Below, in pieces: positions 30,731-42,924 of a stretch of DNA of 64,000 nt. Numbering within the stretch: position 1 is the stretch's first letter; every line of letters starts with the position of its first letter. The notes below the pieces were generated by a model. It ran no database searches, was not told where the DNA came from, and saw only the letters and a list, made by a program, of their open reading frames with translations. A program made the position numbers and the translations under genes. The stretch is from Karstenula rhodostoma CBS 690.94 (taxonomy: Eukaryota > Ascomycota > Dothideomycetes > Pleosporales > Didymosphaeriaceae). The stretch lies in the NCBI GenBank assembly GCA_010093485.1, contig MU001496.1:820252-884251 (forward strand), in the 5' to 3' direction.

Positions 30731-33292
30731 ATGGCGCTGCCGCTGCCGCCCAACTCGCACCTGCAGGCGGTGCTCCTGGTGACCAAGTCGCGGTCGCTGG
30801 GCCCGCGGCTCGTCTTCCACTACCCGCCCATCTCGCCGTCGGCAGCGGCGCTGCTGGCGACCAAGGCGCCCGCGTGGTTTGGCAACGACACGACCACGGC
30901 CAGCATCGACGAGTCGACGGCGTCGAGCAGCGACTGGGACAGCAGCACCGAGGCCGACGGCGCCGACGACGACTACGAGGCCGGCAGCAGGACCAGCGCG
31001 GGGCGCGCATCTGGGCGGACGGGCGCGAGCGTGACGGCGAGCCACCGCGACCGCGACAAGGAGAAGGCGCGACCGCCTGCGGGCGCCTGGGGCCGCCAGG
31101 AGCTGGACGACGACGACGATGGCAACCAGCCGCCCGCCGCCGGCAGCGTGCAGCCCGACCAGGCCGGCGGGCACGCGGGCGGCGACGGCGACTGGGACAC
31201 GGTGCTGGGCTTCAAGGTCGACGCCCTCGAGAAGATGCTGTGCCCGACCAAGGCCTTCAACAAGCGCCGCTTCGAGCTCGGCGTCGAGAGCGTCGTCTTC
31301 GTCGGCGCCCCCATGTTCGTGCGCGACGACGGCCTGTGGAAGAAGCGCAAGAGGCGCCGCCAGCGCTCGCCCGACGACAGCCTGCACGAGGGCGACATGC
31401 TGGCCCACCTCGCCGCCGGTGCCTCGCACCACCGCCCGGACGCGAAGCCAGACAAGGAGGACGTCTTTGTGCTCCCCCCGGGCTTCGAGGCCGGCTATGG
31501 CCACGACCCGGACTCTGCAGTGCCCTCGCCCGCCGCCTCCGACGTCGGCTCCGACGTCAAGAGCGACTCCACCACCAACAACACGCCCGACATGTCCATG
31601 TTCAACGTCGTCTTTGTGCTCAACCCGCCGGCTTTGGAACACCAGATGCGCGTCAAGGACATGTACGACAACGTGTCCAAAAAGTACGCAAAGGCGCTCA
31701 AGTACGAACAAGCACGCTTTCAGTACGTGTGGAAAGAGTCGAAGCGCATCATCGACTTCAAACAGCGCGCAAAGGAAAACGGCCACTCGTTGACGGCCAC
31801 GTGGAGGAACATTGTTAGCACCTCGCCCTTGGCAAAGTCCCTCGCCACCATGTTCGACGCCATTTCGTCCGACAAGATTGCCCACATCCACTTTGACGCC
31901 AGTTTCAACACGTCCTTCCAAATCCCGCAAGCAGACTCGACGCCGTACCTGCCCAATGCAATGGAACCGCAGATGCCCGGTCTTTGGCTCACCACCTCAA
32001 ACGTCGTGGTCGACGACGACCACGACGCCCCCATGACCCAGCATGCCGCCCTGTTGCTCCTGCAGGATCCCGAGGTCATCCTTAAAGACCTCCAGGGTGA
32101 GAAGGCCAACGCTGCAGCGCTCTCCTTCTACATCCGCACCATTGTGCCCACCAAGTCTCTGCTAAAAATCTCAATCAAACACAATATCCTCGCGCAGGAT
32201 ATGGAATACATAGCCAGCCACTTGGTATACTGGCGTCGCGCAAGACTGATAACCCCCCTGCACCCCCGAGACACGTACATCGTCTCTCCCAACGCTGACT
32301 TGTCCAATTTGCAAGCCGCCATGGTGGCTTATGCGCAACGCTTCCCAACTCTCCCTAGCTTACCAAAAATGCTCAGCTTGTTGTCTCAAAAGCCTAAAGA
32401 GTATCGATACTTGATACCCACAGCTGAGCATCGGGATGCGTACATGGATATCCTCGCATGGCTTATGCGCGGCGGTTGGGTTACGCAGCTTCGTACCTTT
32501 GCCTGGGTGCGTGTCAGCCCTGACATCAAAGCCCAAGTCGCAGCCGACATGGAGCGCGAGGAACGCCTGAAGAAAGACCACCAGGACAATGAATCTCTCG
32601 CAGGCTCACTGCGCTCGGACAAACGGTCAAGCTTTCTATCGGCTGGTACAGTGGTTGGAGGGCCCCGACCGGGAACACCTCTTCGAAGGACCCGTCGCGA
32701 CAGAGAGGGGGATGAAGAGATGGACGCCAGTACGATCCTTAGTCCGCGTATGGCAGCCACCAGCAGCGGCTCAGGCTGGAGAGGTAGCCCTGCCCGCGCA
32801 TCCAGCGACGCTGGGAGCACTAGCTCTGCGCGTACAACCATACCCTATAATGCGATCGGCCGTCCTACGTCCCCGTTGCAGCTTTCTTCTCCCCTCCCGT
32901 CATCGACCACAAAACCACCGCATCGACCATCTCCTCTGCATCTGAAGTCGCCCTCGCCTTCGCGTCCGCCACCCTTTTCGCCGACTTCGCCGACGCACGT
33001 CACCAACCAGTCTCCTTCATCTCCACCCCCCTTGCCAGAGCACTTCACAGCCTCTTTGATCCTCAGTCCGCAGCGGGCAAACGCCGTAGAGGCAAGATGG
33101 TTAGAAGCTATTGGTAAGAGTATCACAGATGCAGATCTGAGGGCGCACTGGAGCACACTCTTGAAATACTTCGACGGGAAGCATGCCATCGAGGATATCA
33201 GCCCGAGGGAGGGCTTCAAGAGAAAGAGGGTAGGTGCGATGGTGCAGGGAATTCGGGAAGGCGGTTGGCTACTTGTTGTGCGACATTGGTAG
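30731..33292 (+). CDS. npr3: Nitrogen permease regulator 3 (SEACIT/GATOR1 subunit Npr3)
   Basis: Subunit of the SEACIT (GATOR1) complex, which restrains TORC1 at the vacuole when amino acids or nitrogen are scarce. Single exon, ATG 30731 (ACCATGG), 853 aa. N-terminus LQAVLLVTKSRSLGPRLVFH YPP is the family's longin-like start, followed by a low-complexity Asp/Ser-rich insert (about 50-150). Conserved blocks: ALEKMLCPTKAFNKRRFEL, then MFNVVFVLNPPALEHQMRVK, then KDMYDNVSKKYAKALKYEQA; a central region around SLLKISIKHNILAQDMEYIA; winged-helix-like AYMDILAWLMRGGWVTQLRT; and the C-terminal YFDGKHAIEDISPREGFKRK. A long Ser/Pro-rich stretch (about 625-775) separates the last two. High third-position GC makes other frames appear open. 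Confidence 0.92.
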   Translation: MALPLPPNSHLQAVLLVTKSRSLGPRLVFHYPPISPSAAALLATKAPAWFGNDTTTASIDESTASSSDWDSSTEADGADDDYEAGSRTSAGRASGRTGASVTASHRDRDKEKARPPAGAWGRQELDDDDDGNQPPAAGSVQPDQAGGHAGGDGDWDTVLGFKVDALEKMLCPTKAFNKRRFELGVESVVFVGAPMFVRDDGLWKKRKRRRQRSPDDSLHEGDMLAHLAAGASHHRPDAKPDKEDVFVLPPGFEAGYGHDPDSAVPSPAASDVGSDVKSDSTTNNTPDMSMFNVVFVLNPPALEHQMRVKDMYDNVSKKYAKALKYEQARFQYVWKESKRIIDFKQRAKENGHSLTATWRNIVSTSPLAKSLATMFDAISSDKIAHIHFDASFNTSFQIPQADSTPYLPNAMEPQMPGLWLTTSNVVVDDDHDAPMTQHAALLLLQDPEVILKDLQGEKANAAALSFYIRTIVPTKSLLKISIKHNILAQDMEYIASHLVYWRRARLITPLHPRDTYIVSPNADLSNLQAAMVAYAQRFPTLPSLPKMLSLLSQKPKEYRYLIPTAEHRDAYMDILAWLMRGGWVTQLRTFAWVRVSPDIKAQVAADMEREERLKKDHQDNESLAGSLRSDKRSSFLSAGTVVGGPRPGTPLRRTRRDREGDEEMDASTILSPRMAATSSGSGWRGSPARASSDAGSTSSARTTIPYNAIGRPTSPLQLSSPLPSSTTKPPHRPSPLHLKSPSPSRPPPFSPTSPTHVTNQSPSSPPPLPEHFTASLILSPQRANAVEARWLEAIGKSITDADLRAHWSTLLKYFDGKHAIEDISPREGFKRKRVGAMVQGIREGGWLLVVRHW

Positions 33293-33649
33293 GCTATGCT
33301 GGCCAAATCTTCATTCAGTCCAAATACCCGTATTTCCTGCTGTTGGTCTTGTGTTATTGCGTCGTTGATAGTTGCGAAATGATGAAGGAGAGCAAGATAG
33401 CCAGTGAGAATAGCCTCGGTACATGATTGCTATCGCGCCTTGTCAGGCTAAGCCTCGCTTGAAAACACAACTATCTTACAAATCAAAGTGTTGCAAAGCA
33501 GCGCCTGCCAGTACACTCTCATACTTGCCACCGGGCTCTTCGTGTTCGATTTGGTACATTGTCTTAGTGCCCTCGAGAGACACTCACTGTACGACGAACC
33601 CAACGGCTGTGCGCTCTTCGAACTCAGGGTCCCTCAACACAACCCCACC
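33293..33649. other. Intergenic, npr3 to OYE gene
   Basis: About 360 bp with no supported frame, taken as the npr3 3' flank and OYE promoter. Confidence 0.4.
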
Positions 33650-35137
33650 ATGTCCTTTACACGCGACAATCACAACAACCCTGGCGTGAAGGGCCTTCCG
33701 TACTTCACGCCCCAACACGCCGTGTCACCTGGTATGTATTTTCGCGAAATTACGCTAGAGTGAATAACTCAGCCAGAACTTTCGACGCAATGTATCTCTG
33801 AGCTGACATCGTACTCCGGTACAGGTACACCGAACGCAAAGAACACGGCTCCAGTACCAACACTCTTCAAGCCTCTGTCCATCCGCGGATCCACTTTGCG
33901 AAACCGCATCTTGGTCGCGCCCATGTGCCAGTATTCAACCGCCGCCTTTGGACCAGAGACGGGGAGTCTTACCGACTATCATATCGCCACACTTGGGCAT
34001 TACGCTTTGAAAGGCGCGGCCCTCGTCTTTATCGAAGCTACAGGTGTTCAGCCTAGTGGTCGCATCTCCCCCAATTGCCCAGGGTTGTGGTCTGATGCGC
34101 AAATCCCTGCATTGAGGAGGGTAAGCGACTTCATTAATAGCCAAGGTGCGCTGAGTGGTATCCAACTCGCACATGCAGGCCGCAAGGGGAGTACAGCCGC
34201 GCCCTGGACCACCTCCTCCAAGCCTGGTTCTAAGATTAGCGCAAGAGCTGGAGCGGACGTCGGAGGATGGCCTGAGGACGTCGTGGGACCTATGGGTGGG
34301 GAAGAATGGACATGGGATGGGAAATCGAGCACGGATCCGTCGGGTGGATTCTGGGCGCCACGAGGATTGACCGAGGAGGATATCTCACAGCTGGTAGAGG
34401 ACTGGGCGAGCGCGGCAGAAAGAGCTGTCAAAGCTGGAGTCAAGGTTATCGAGATACACGGTGCACATGGATATCTCATACACCAATTCCTATCTCCGAT
34501 CTCGAACCGAAGAAGGGACAAGTACGGAGGTGGCTTTGAGGGCAGGACGCGACTACTGATTGAAATAATCACAGCGATAAGGAAGGTCATTCCAGAAACC
34601 ATGCCACTCTTCCTCCGAATAAGCTCTACCGAGTGGCAGGAAACTAGCAAACTGGGTAGCTGGGACGTGGAAAGCTCCATTCGCCTTGCGAAATTGCTTC
34701 CTGACCTCGGGGTGGATCTTCTAGACGTCAGCAGTGGAGGCAACAATCCGCAAGCGAAAATCCCTATGCACAACAACTACCAGGTGGCAATTGCGGACCG
34801 TATTCGCGCTGCTGTCAAGGCTGACGGCAAGGAGCTTCTCATCGGTGCAGTCGGTCTCATCACTGAAGCTGAGCAAGCTCGCGATATCCTTGAAGAGGGC
34901 GGTGCTACTCGCACCGGCAATGGAACTGATGGAGTAGAGGCGGATATCGATAAAGAGACAAAAGCTGTGGTTCAAATGACGGAGACCAAAGATGGAGGAG
35001 CCCCTCAAGCTGATGTGGTCTTGGTTGCCAGGCAATTTATGCGTGAGCCCGAGTGGGTGTTCAGAGTGGCGTATAAGCTTGGATTGGACATCGGCTGGCC
35101 GAGCCAGTTCCTTCGTGTGAGCTTTCAAAAGCTCTAA
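33650..35137 (+). CDS. Old Yellow Enzyme-family FMN oxidoreductase (YqjM-like)
   Basis: NAD(P)H-dependent ene-reductase that reduces activated C=C bonds. Exons 33650-33731 and 33825-35137 with a 93 nt intron, giving 464 aa. The TIM-barrel opens with FKPLSIRGSTLRNRILVAPM, then CQYSTAAFGPETGSLTDYHI. QLAHAGRKGS carries the substrate-binding site and IHGAHGYLIHQFLSPISNRR the active-site stretch with the conserved Asn/Arg of the family. DVSSGGNNPQ and the phosphate-binding C-terminal region follow. An insert (about 395-420, TGNGTDGVEADIDKETKAVV) precedes the final ADVVLVARQFMREPEWVFR. The thiol-containing MCQYS segment suggests the thermophilic-like YqjM class rather than classical yeast OYE. The physiological substrate is unknown. 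The stop codon is about 130 bp from the AT-rich block. Confidence 0.9.
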
Positions 35138-35422
35138 TGCTTTTTTTTAGCCTATAGCTTTCTCTACCCTATAGTGTGGCGGGCGATAGTCTGGCCCGAT
35201 GCTCGCGCTTTCCCGCTTTCAGCTTCAATCCTGAACGCCGTTAAAGGTGAATGCATTCCTAAGTGCCTAAAATATGAAAAAAAAAGTATAAACAATATAG
35301 GGCTTACTAAGTTATTAGTCCGGTCTATTAGGCTGTATTATAGGCGCTATAGGTTTAAGTGTATTAGTAGAAAAAAACTAAGAAGAAAGAGGTCGTATAT
35401 AGTAAGTAATATTACATCTATA

Positions 35423-35655
35423 TATTATAGAGATTCACTATAAGGTAGAGTAACTTAATAAAGTAGAGGGGATAAAAAGGTATATTAATATAAAATACAT
35501 AACCTACGTGTTAAAAAAAAAAAGCGCATAGACGCTAGGCGCGCCTTAGCTACTTTTTTAGTCCCCCTTTATTTATATATTGGTAAAGCACAACGCGCCT
35601 TTTTATCCCCCCTACTTTATTAAGTCACTCTACCTTATAGTGAATCTCTATAATA
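35423..35655. repeat. MITE-like element with about 60 bp terminal inverted repeats at the compartment border
   Basis: The left arm starts TATTATAGAGATTCACTATA and the right arm ends in its reverse complement; the inverted match extends about 60 bp through GGGGATAAAAAGG. TA lies on both sides, as with Tc1/mariner-type insertion. The middle keeps a GC-richer core (GACGCTAGGCGCGCCTTAG). Confidence 0.65.
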
Positions 35656-37194
35656 TAAAGGTATATTATACTTTACTAATATATAAATAAAAAGTAACTA
35701 AAAAGATAACTAAGATATATCTAGTATTTATATATAAACTAATTAAAAAGGGTATAGTACTAAGCTAGCTAAAATAAAACTAGTAATATACTCTATAAGT
35801 AAACTAGCCACCTAGGTAAGCTAGCTACTCTACTAAGATTCTACTAAAGTCTATACTATATATAATAGTATATAACTATTATAAATAATTATTAAAAATT
35901 ATAATAGACTAATCTATTTAGAATTTATATTTATAAATTTTTAGTAAGTTATTTTATTATACTTAGACTTACTATAGTTTCTATACTACTATTAGGTTAA
36001 TTTACCTCTTTTAATATATACTTTTATATTTACCTTTTTACTATTATTATATACCCTAAACTTCTATAAAATAGCTAGTTACTAGTTATTTTTAGTTATA
36101 AATACTTTTTTATACTATATATACTTTCTTTTATATAATTTATATTATATAGAGGCTTTATTTATTATTTAAAGCTTAGTAATTTATTTTTATATTAATA
36201 CTAACTTATATACTACTACTACTATACTTTTAACTATATTTTTAAAGACCTTAATTATTAAAATTAAAAAGTTATTTATATATCTCTAAATTCTTTATTT
36301 TACTAGTATTAATTATAACCCTAGTTCTAGGGTATTTTTTAGTATTTATAACTACTAATTACTATAATTTATAGTAATTAGTAGTAAAGTTTATAACTTA
36401 ATATTAAGTTTTAATATTATAGCCTATAGATTTAATAGAACTAGTCTAGTATCTTAAAAGCCTTTCTAGATATTAGGTTCTATAATTAAAGCCTTAAAAG
36501 TTATAATAAAGTAAAGTAAGAATTTAGTTTTAGTAATATAAATAATATAATTATATATTAAATTTTTAACTTAGTATCTATATATATTTTTTAGTAGTAT
36601 AAAATACCCTATATTAAATAATTATAAAAGATATAATAAGTATAGAAGTATATAGAAAATAATAATTTTATTATCCTTATAATACTATTAGAAGTTAAGT
36701 AAGTTATAGTTCTAATAGCTATTAATAATAAGTAAATATATTTTACTAATAATATACCTTTTTATATACTTATTAAAGTACTTTAACTACTATAAATTAA
36801 GTTTATTTATTATTTAGTTATTTTTAGAAACTATAATAATTTAGTTATAAAATAGATTCTCCTTTTTATATTATTAGAAAAGTAGTACTTACCTATAAAA
36901 ATAATAAAGGGTAGAATTAGCTAGTTTATTATATTAATATTTTAGATAATTATTATTTATTTTTAGTTATTCTATTAAATACTCTTTAGCTATTCTTAAT
37001 ACTTAGAGTCTATAATTACTACCTTAGTAGATATTATACTTATTATAAAGTTAAATTTATTAAAATTATAAATATTTTTATTTTAAATACTATACTTAGT
37101 TTTAGTTTTTACTATAAATTAGAACTAGTTTTAGATAACTTTTAGATTTTTATAGAGGGCTTTTTTATAATTATATTTTTAATTAAACTTTATT

Positions 37195-38417
37195 ATAAGC
37201 TTTAGCTACTAGCCTAAATCCTAATCTAGACCTATAGAACTATATAGTATACTTATAATAGAAGAGAGCTTTTTATTCTTTTTTAATACTTATTTTATAT
37301 ATTTTTATACTTTTTTAATTATTAGTATAATACTAACTAATAGTTATTTAATACTAACTCTCCTTATTTATATTTACTAATATTCTTAACTTTTATTTAT
37401 AGCTTATAGCTTATAGTTTATAGCTTATAGCTTAGTATATTACCCTATTACTATTATTATTATTATTAATACTACCTATTTATTATTACTATTAATATTA
37501 CCTACTTATTATTATTATTAATATTACTTATTATTTTTTTATATATTCTATAAAGTTACTACTACCTACTCTATATTTATTAATTATATAGATTATTTTA
37601 ACTTAATTATAATTACTTTTACTATAAAGTCTAGCTCCTTTTAATCTTTAAGAACTATTATAATTAGTTTTTACTATTTACTAGTAAAATCCCTATTCTT
37701 AGTTAACTACTATAGAGGTAATTTTACCCTAGATTAGTAATACTATATATAAGTATATATATAAGAAACTTACTAATAAACTCTATAATTATATAATTTA
37801 TAGTTATAACTTATAGTATTTATATACTAAATTAATTATTATATTAATAGAGGTTAATTTATTAGATAATATATTAGATTTTATAATATATATAATTAGA
37901 TATATTTAGATTACTAATAGACTTACTACTAGTATATACTATATTATATTTATTACTAAGGATTAGTTACTTATTATTATTAGCTATTTTAATAGAGTAG
38001 AATATAGTATAGGTCTCTTTCTATAAGAGTTAGCCTTTATATATAATACTATAAGTTACTTATTACTAGTAAGTAACTTCTCTTTTATATTTCTTTTTAA
38101 ATTATAATATTATTAATATTTTATAATATCTTTAATATTTTATAACTTCTCTATAATTATATATTAGGTATTAGTAAATAAGAAGTATATTACCTTATTA
38201 GTATTATATAGTATTATAGTATTATAGTATTACTATATTATATAATATATATAAATAGGTTATTACTTAGTTAATTAAGTCTAGTACTATAGGCGCCCTT
38301 CTTTCTCTTTTATTATAAATAGTACTATTCTTTAGAGCTATTTAATAGAACTATATAGTACTTCTAAATATTTCCTTATTACTAGATAGTTATAATAGTA
38401 ACTTTATATTAAAAAAA
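37195..38417 (+). repeat. Poly(A)-ended repeat R, copy 1
   Basis: Starts near CTAATCTAGACCTATAG, contains TTATAGCTTATAG runs and an ATT-type microsatellite, and ends TAACTTTATATT followed by A, where it meets the 300 bp gap. The same order recurs at 41155-42361 and, inverted, elsewhere. The poly(A) end suggests a non-LTR retroelement. Confidence 0.55.
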
Positions 38418-38717
38418 NNNNNNNNNNNNNNNNNNNNNNNNNNNNNNNNNNNNNNNNNNNNNNNNNNNNNNNNNNNNNNNNNNNNNNNNNNNNNNNNNNN
38501 NNNNNNNNNNNNNNNNNNNNNNNNNNNNNNNNNNNNNNNNNNNNNNNNNNNNNNNNNNNNNNNNNNNNNNNNNNNNNNNNNNNNNNNNNNNNNNNNNNNN
38601 NNNNNNNNNNNNNNNNNNNNNNNNNNNNNNNNNNNNNNNNNNNNNNNNNNNNNNNNNNNNNNNNNNNNNNNNNNNNNNNNNNNNNNNNNNNNNNNNNNNN
38701 NNNNNNNNNNNNNNNNN
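38418..38717. other. Assembly gap (300 N)
   Basis: Exactly 300 undetermined bases, at the poly(A) end of repeat R copy 1 and before copy 2. The true length is unknown. Confidence 0.99.
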
Positions 38718-39955
38718 CTAGATTAGTAATATTATATTAGCGATACTATATATATATATAAAAAACTTACTAATAGACTCTATAATTATATAGTCTATAG
38801 CTATAACTTATAGTAATTTTTTTTTTTTTTTTTTTAAAAATAAACCCCTAGGAGGAGCTATCTAGTATTAAGGAAATATCTAGATATCCTATATAATTCT
38901 ATTACTAGCTCTATAATTATTCTTTTTTAATATATTACCTATTTAGGCCTAGTTCCTTCCTATTTTAGGCCTAGTTTTATTCCTATTTAGGACTAGTTCG
39001 CCACGCTAGCCTATTTAGGGATTAAACTATTTCTAATTAAATAGTTTCTAGCCTATTTAGATTAACTTTCCCTATTTTTCCCTTTTAGATATTTATTTAT
39101 AAGTTATCTCTAATTTAATTAGGAATTTTTCGTCCCCTAATAAAGACTAGTATAAATTAAAGTAATATTTTACTTTTTTAAAACTTTTAAAGTTATATTT
39201 AATAGACTAACTTTAATAGAATTTAATACCTCCTTATTAGGGTAATCTTGTCCCCTACCCTACTACTAAACCGCCATTTTAGTGCTTAGGTTAGATCTAG
39301 TGTCCGCGAAACACGAAGTTACTTTTTCTAGGGAGTTTAATCTTATAGTATTTATATACTAGATTAATTATATTAATAAAGGTTAATTTACTAAAGAATA
39401 TATTTAACCTTATAAAGATTTATATTATTTAGATTTATACTATATATAAAATTAGTAGTATATATAAAATTATATTTATTACTAATAGTTAATTACTTAT
39501 TATTAGCTATTTTAATAGAAATATTCTAGTATAAGTCTTTTTTTATAAGAGCTAGCCTTTATATATAGTATTATAAGTTATTTACTATTAGTAAATAACC
39601 TTTTTTATATATTCTTTTTTAAATTATAATATTATTAATATATAATATTTTTAATATTTTATAACTTCTCTATAATTATATATTAGGTATTAGTAAATAA
39701 GAAGTATACTACCCTACTAGTATTATATAGTATTATAGTATTATAGTATTATAGTATCGCTATATTATATAATATATATAGATAGATTAATACTTAGTTA
39801 ATTAAGTCTAGTACTATAGGCACCCTTTTCTTTTATTATAAATAGTACTATTCTTTAGAGCCTTTTAGTAGATCTATATAGTATCTCTAGATATTTCCTT
39901 ATTACTAGATAGTTATAATAGTAGCTTTATATTAAAAAAAAAAAAAAAAAAAAGT
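38718..39955 (+). repeat. Repeat R, copy 2, interrupted by a younger insertion
   Basis: Follows the internal and 3' parts of repeat R to a poly(A) at about 39935-39954. It is split at 38816-39341 by an opposite-strand poly(A) element. Confidence 0.6.
38816..39341 (-). mobile_element. Poly(A)-tailed retroposon (SINE/LINE-like) with target duplication
   Basis: On the minus strand it ends in about 19 A and is bounded by the 9 bp duplication CTTATAGTA (38807-38815 and 39342-39350), the mark of target-primed reverse transcription. The 5' part keeps GC-rich words (GTTTCGCGGACACTAG, ATGGCGGTTTAG) absent from its surroundings. Its last 60 bp before the tail match the 3' end of repeat R (CTAGATATTTCCTTA, ACTAGATAG). 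No coding capacity is seen. Confidence 0.7.
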
Positions 39956-40205
39956 ATTAATAAAGAGAATTAGTATTAAATAACTATTAATTAGTATTAT
40001 ACTAATAATAAAAAAAGTATAAAAATATATAAAATAAGTATTAAAAAAGGATATAAAGTTCTCTCCTATTATAAGTATACTATATAGTCCTATAGGCCTG
40101 GATTAGAATCTAGACTAGTATATTCTAGTTATTAATAGTATATATATTATAAGTATAAAGGCCTATAATATAATATTAGTAGAAAATAATATAATAGAGG
40201 AAACT

Positions 40206-41135
40206 TTTTTTTTTTTTTTTAATATAAAGTTACTATTATAACTATCTAGTAATAAAAAAATATCTAAAAGTACTATATAGTTCTATTAAATAGCTCTAAA
40301 AAATAATACTATTTATAATAAAAGAGAAAGAAGGGTATCTATAGTACTAGACTTAATTAACTAAATATTAACCTATTTATATATATTATATAATATATTA
40401 ATACTATAATATAATAATACTAATAGAGTAGTATACTTTTTATTTACTAATACCTAATATATAATTATTAAGAAGCTATAAAATATTAAAAATATTATAA
40501 TTTAAAAAAGAATATAAAAAAAAAGTTACCTACTAGTAGTAAATAACTTATAGTACTATATATAAAGGCTAGCTCTTATAAAAAGAAATCTATACTAGAA
40601 TATTTTTATTAAAATAGCTAATAATAAGTAACTAATTATTAGTAATAAATATAACCTTATATATACTATTAATTTTATATATAGTATAAATCTAAATAAT
40701 ATAGATCTTTATAAGGTTAAGTATATTCTCTAGTAAGTTAACCTCTATTAATATAATTAGTCTAGTATATAAATACTATAAGTTATAGTTATAAACTATA
40801 TAATTATAAAGTCTATTAGTAAGTTACTTATATATATATATAGTATTATAATTATAATATTACTAACCTAAAATAGAATTACCTTTATAGTAGTTAACTA
40901 GAAATAGAAACTTTACTACTAAGTAGTAAGAGATAATTATAATAGTTCTTAAAGACTAAAAGGAGTTAGACTTTATAATAAAAGTAATTATAATTAAAAT
41001 AAAATAACTTATATAGTTAATAAATATAGAGTAGATAATAGTTACTCTATAGTAATAGATAAAATAAGAAGTAATAGGTAATATTAATAGTAATAATAAG
41101 TAGGTAATAATAGGTAGATAATATTAATAGTTATA
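40206..41135 (-). repeat. Repeat R, copy 3 (inverted, 5'-incomplete)
   Basis: Begins with the poly(T) complement of the tail, then AATATAAAGTTACTATTATA, and runs to the microsatellite part. The 5' segment is missing. A separate inverted 5' segment lies at 39955-40120. Confidence 0.5.
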
Positions 41136-41154
41136 ATAGGTAAGTCTAGTCTAG

Positions 41155-41673
41155 ATTCTAATCTAGGCCTATAGGACTATATAGTATACTTATAATAAGA
41201 GAGACCTTTTTATTCTTTTTTAATACTTATTTTATATATTTTTATACTTTTTTAATTATTAGTATAATACTAACTAATAGTTATTTAATACTAACTCTTT
41301 TTATTTATACTTATTAATATTTTTAACTTTTACTTATAGCTTATAGCTTATAGCTTACCCTATTACTATTACTATTACTATTACTATTACTATTACTAGT
41401 AATACTATCTACCTATTATTACTATTAATATTATCTACTTATTATTACTATTAATATTACCTACTACTTCCTTATATATTCTATAAGGCTACTACTATCT
41501 ATTTTATATTTATTAACTATATAGGTTATTCTAACTTAATTATAATTATTTTTATTATAAAGTCTAACTCTTCTTAATTTTTAAAAATTATTATAATTAA
41601 CTTTTACTACTTACTAGTAAAGTCCCTATTCTTAGTTAACTACTATAAAGGTAATCCTACCCTAGATTAGTAA

Positions 41674-41710
<37 letters not shown>

Positions 41711-42361
41711 AAACTTACTAATAGACTCTATAATTATATAGTTTATAGCTATAACTTATAGTATTTATATATTAGGTTAATTATTATACTAATAAAGATT
41801 AACTTATTAGATAATATATTAGATCTTATAATATATATAGTTAAATATATCTAAGTTACTAATAAATTTACTACTAATATATACTATATTATATTTATTA
41901 TTAAGGATTAGTTACTTATTATTATTAGCTATTTTAATAGAGATATAGTATAGGTCTCTTTTTATAAAAGCTAGTCTTTATATATAATACTATAAATTAC
42001 TTATTACTAGTAGGTAACTTTTTTTTTATATTCTTTTTTAAATTATAATATTATTAATATTTTATAATATTTTTAATATTTTATAACTTCTCTATAATTA
42101 TATATTAGGTATTAGTAAATAAAAAGTATACTACCCTACTAGTATTATATAATATTATAGTATTATTATATTATATAATATATATAGGTAAGTTAATATT
42201 TAGTTAATTAAGTCTAGTACTATAGGCGCCCTTCTTTCTCTCTTATTATAAATAGTACTATCTTTTAGAGCTATTTAATAAAATTATATAGTACTTTTAG
42301 ATATTTCTTTATTACTAGATAGTTATAATAGTAACTTTATATTAAAAAAAAAAAAAAAAAA
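41155..42361 (+). repeat. Repeat R, copy 4 (nearly complete)
   Basis: About 1.2 kb from GTCTAGATTCTAATCTAGGCC to a poly(A) of about 19 at 42343-42361. It is the best single view of the family: 5' TATAGGACTATATAGTATAC, microsatellite of ATTACT, TA-rich centre, GTACTATAGGCGCCCTTCTT, then the shared tail. An inverted 5' segment of another copy follows at 42362-42655. Confidence 0.6.
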
Positions 42362-42810
42362 ATAGGTAAGTAAAATTTATAGTAATAGGATAATATACTA
42401 AGCTATAAGCTATAAGCTATAGATAAAAGTTAAGGCTATTAGTAAATATAAGTAAAAAAAGTTAGTATTTAAATAACTATTAGTTAGTATTATACTAATA
42501 ATTAAAAAAGTATAAAAATATATAAAAAAAGGTCTAAATCGTATAAATAAAGGTCTAAAAATAAGTAAATAAGTATTAAAAAAGAATAAAAAGATCTCTC
42601 TTTTATATAAGTATACTATATAGTTCTATAGGCCTGGATTAGAATCTAGGCCGGATATAAATAGTTAGAATATTTATATAATAAAAGGCTATAATAATAT
42701 ATTTTATATATAGTAAATTTATAATTTAGATTTAGTATTATTATATAATTAAATAGGTATCTATATTTACCTCTTATTTTTATTAAAATAGTAAATAAGT
42801 TAGGTATATA

Positions 42811-42924
42811 AGCCTTAGCCACTTTTTTAGTCCCCCTTTATTTATATATTAGTAAAGTATAATATACCTTTTTATCCCCCCTACTTTATTAAGTTACCCT
42901 ACCTTATAGTAAATCTCTATAATA
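42811..42924 (+). repeat. MITE-like repeat, truncated copy
   Basis: Contains CCTTAGCCACTTTTTTAG and ends AAATCTCTATAATA, as at 27183-27336, with C to T changes throughout. Confidence 0.55.

Noticed and set aside
30371..31930. 519-codon open frame on the minus strand opposite npr3
   Set aside because: It mirrors the high third-position GC of npr3, is Val/Gly/Arg-rich without domains, and the plus-strand npr3 protein is clearly real.
36400..38400. Possible CRISPR-like or regularly spaced repeats in AT-rich DNA
   Set aside because: The recurrent words are transposon copies and microsatellites with irregular spacing, and the host is a fungus.
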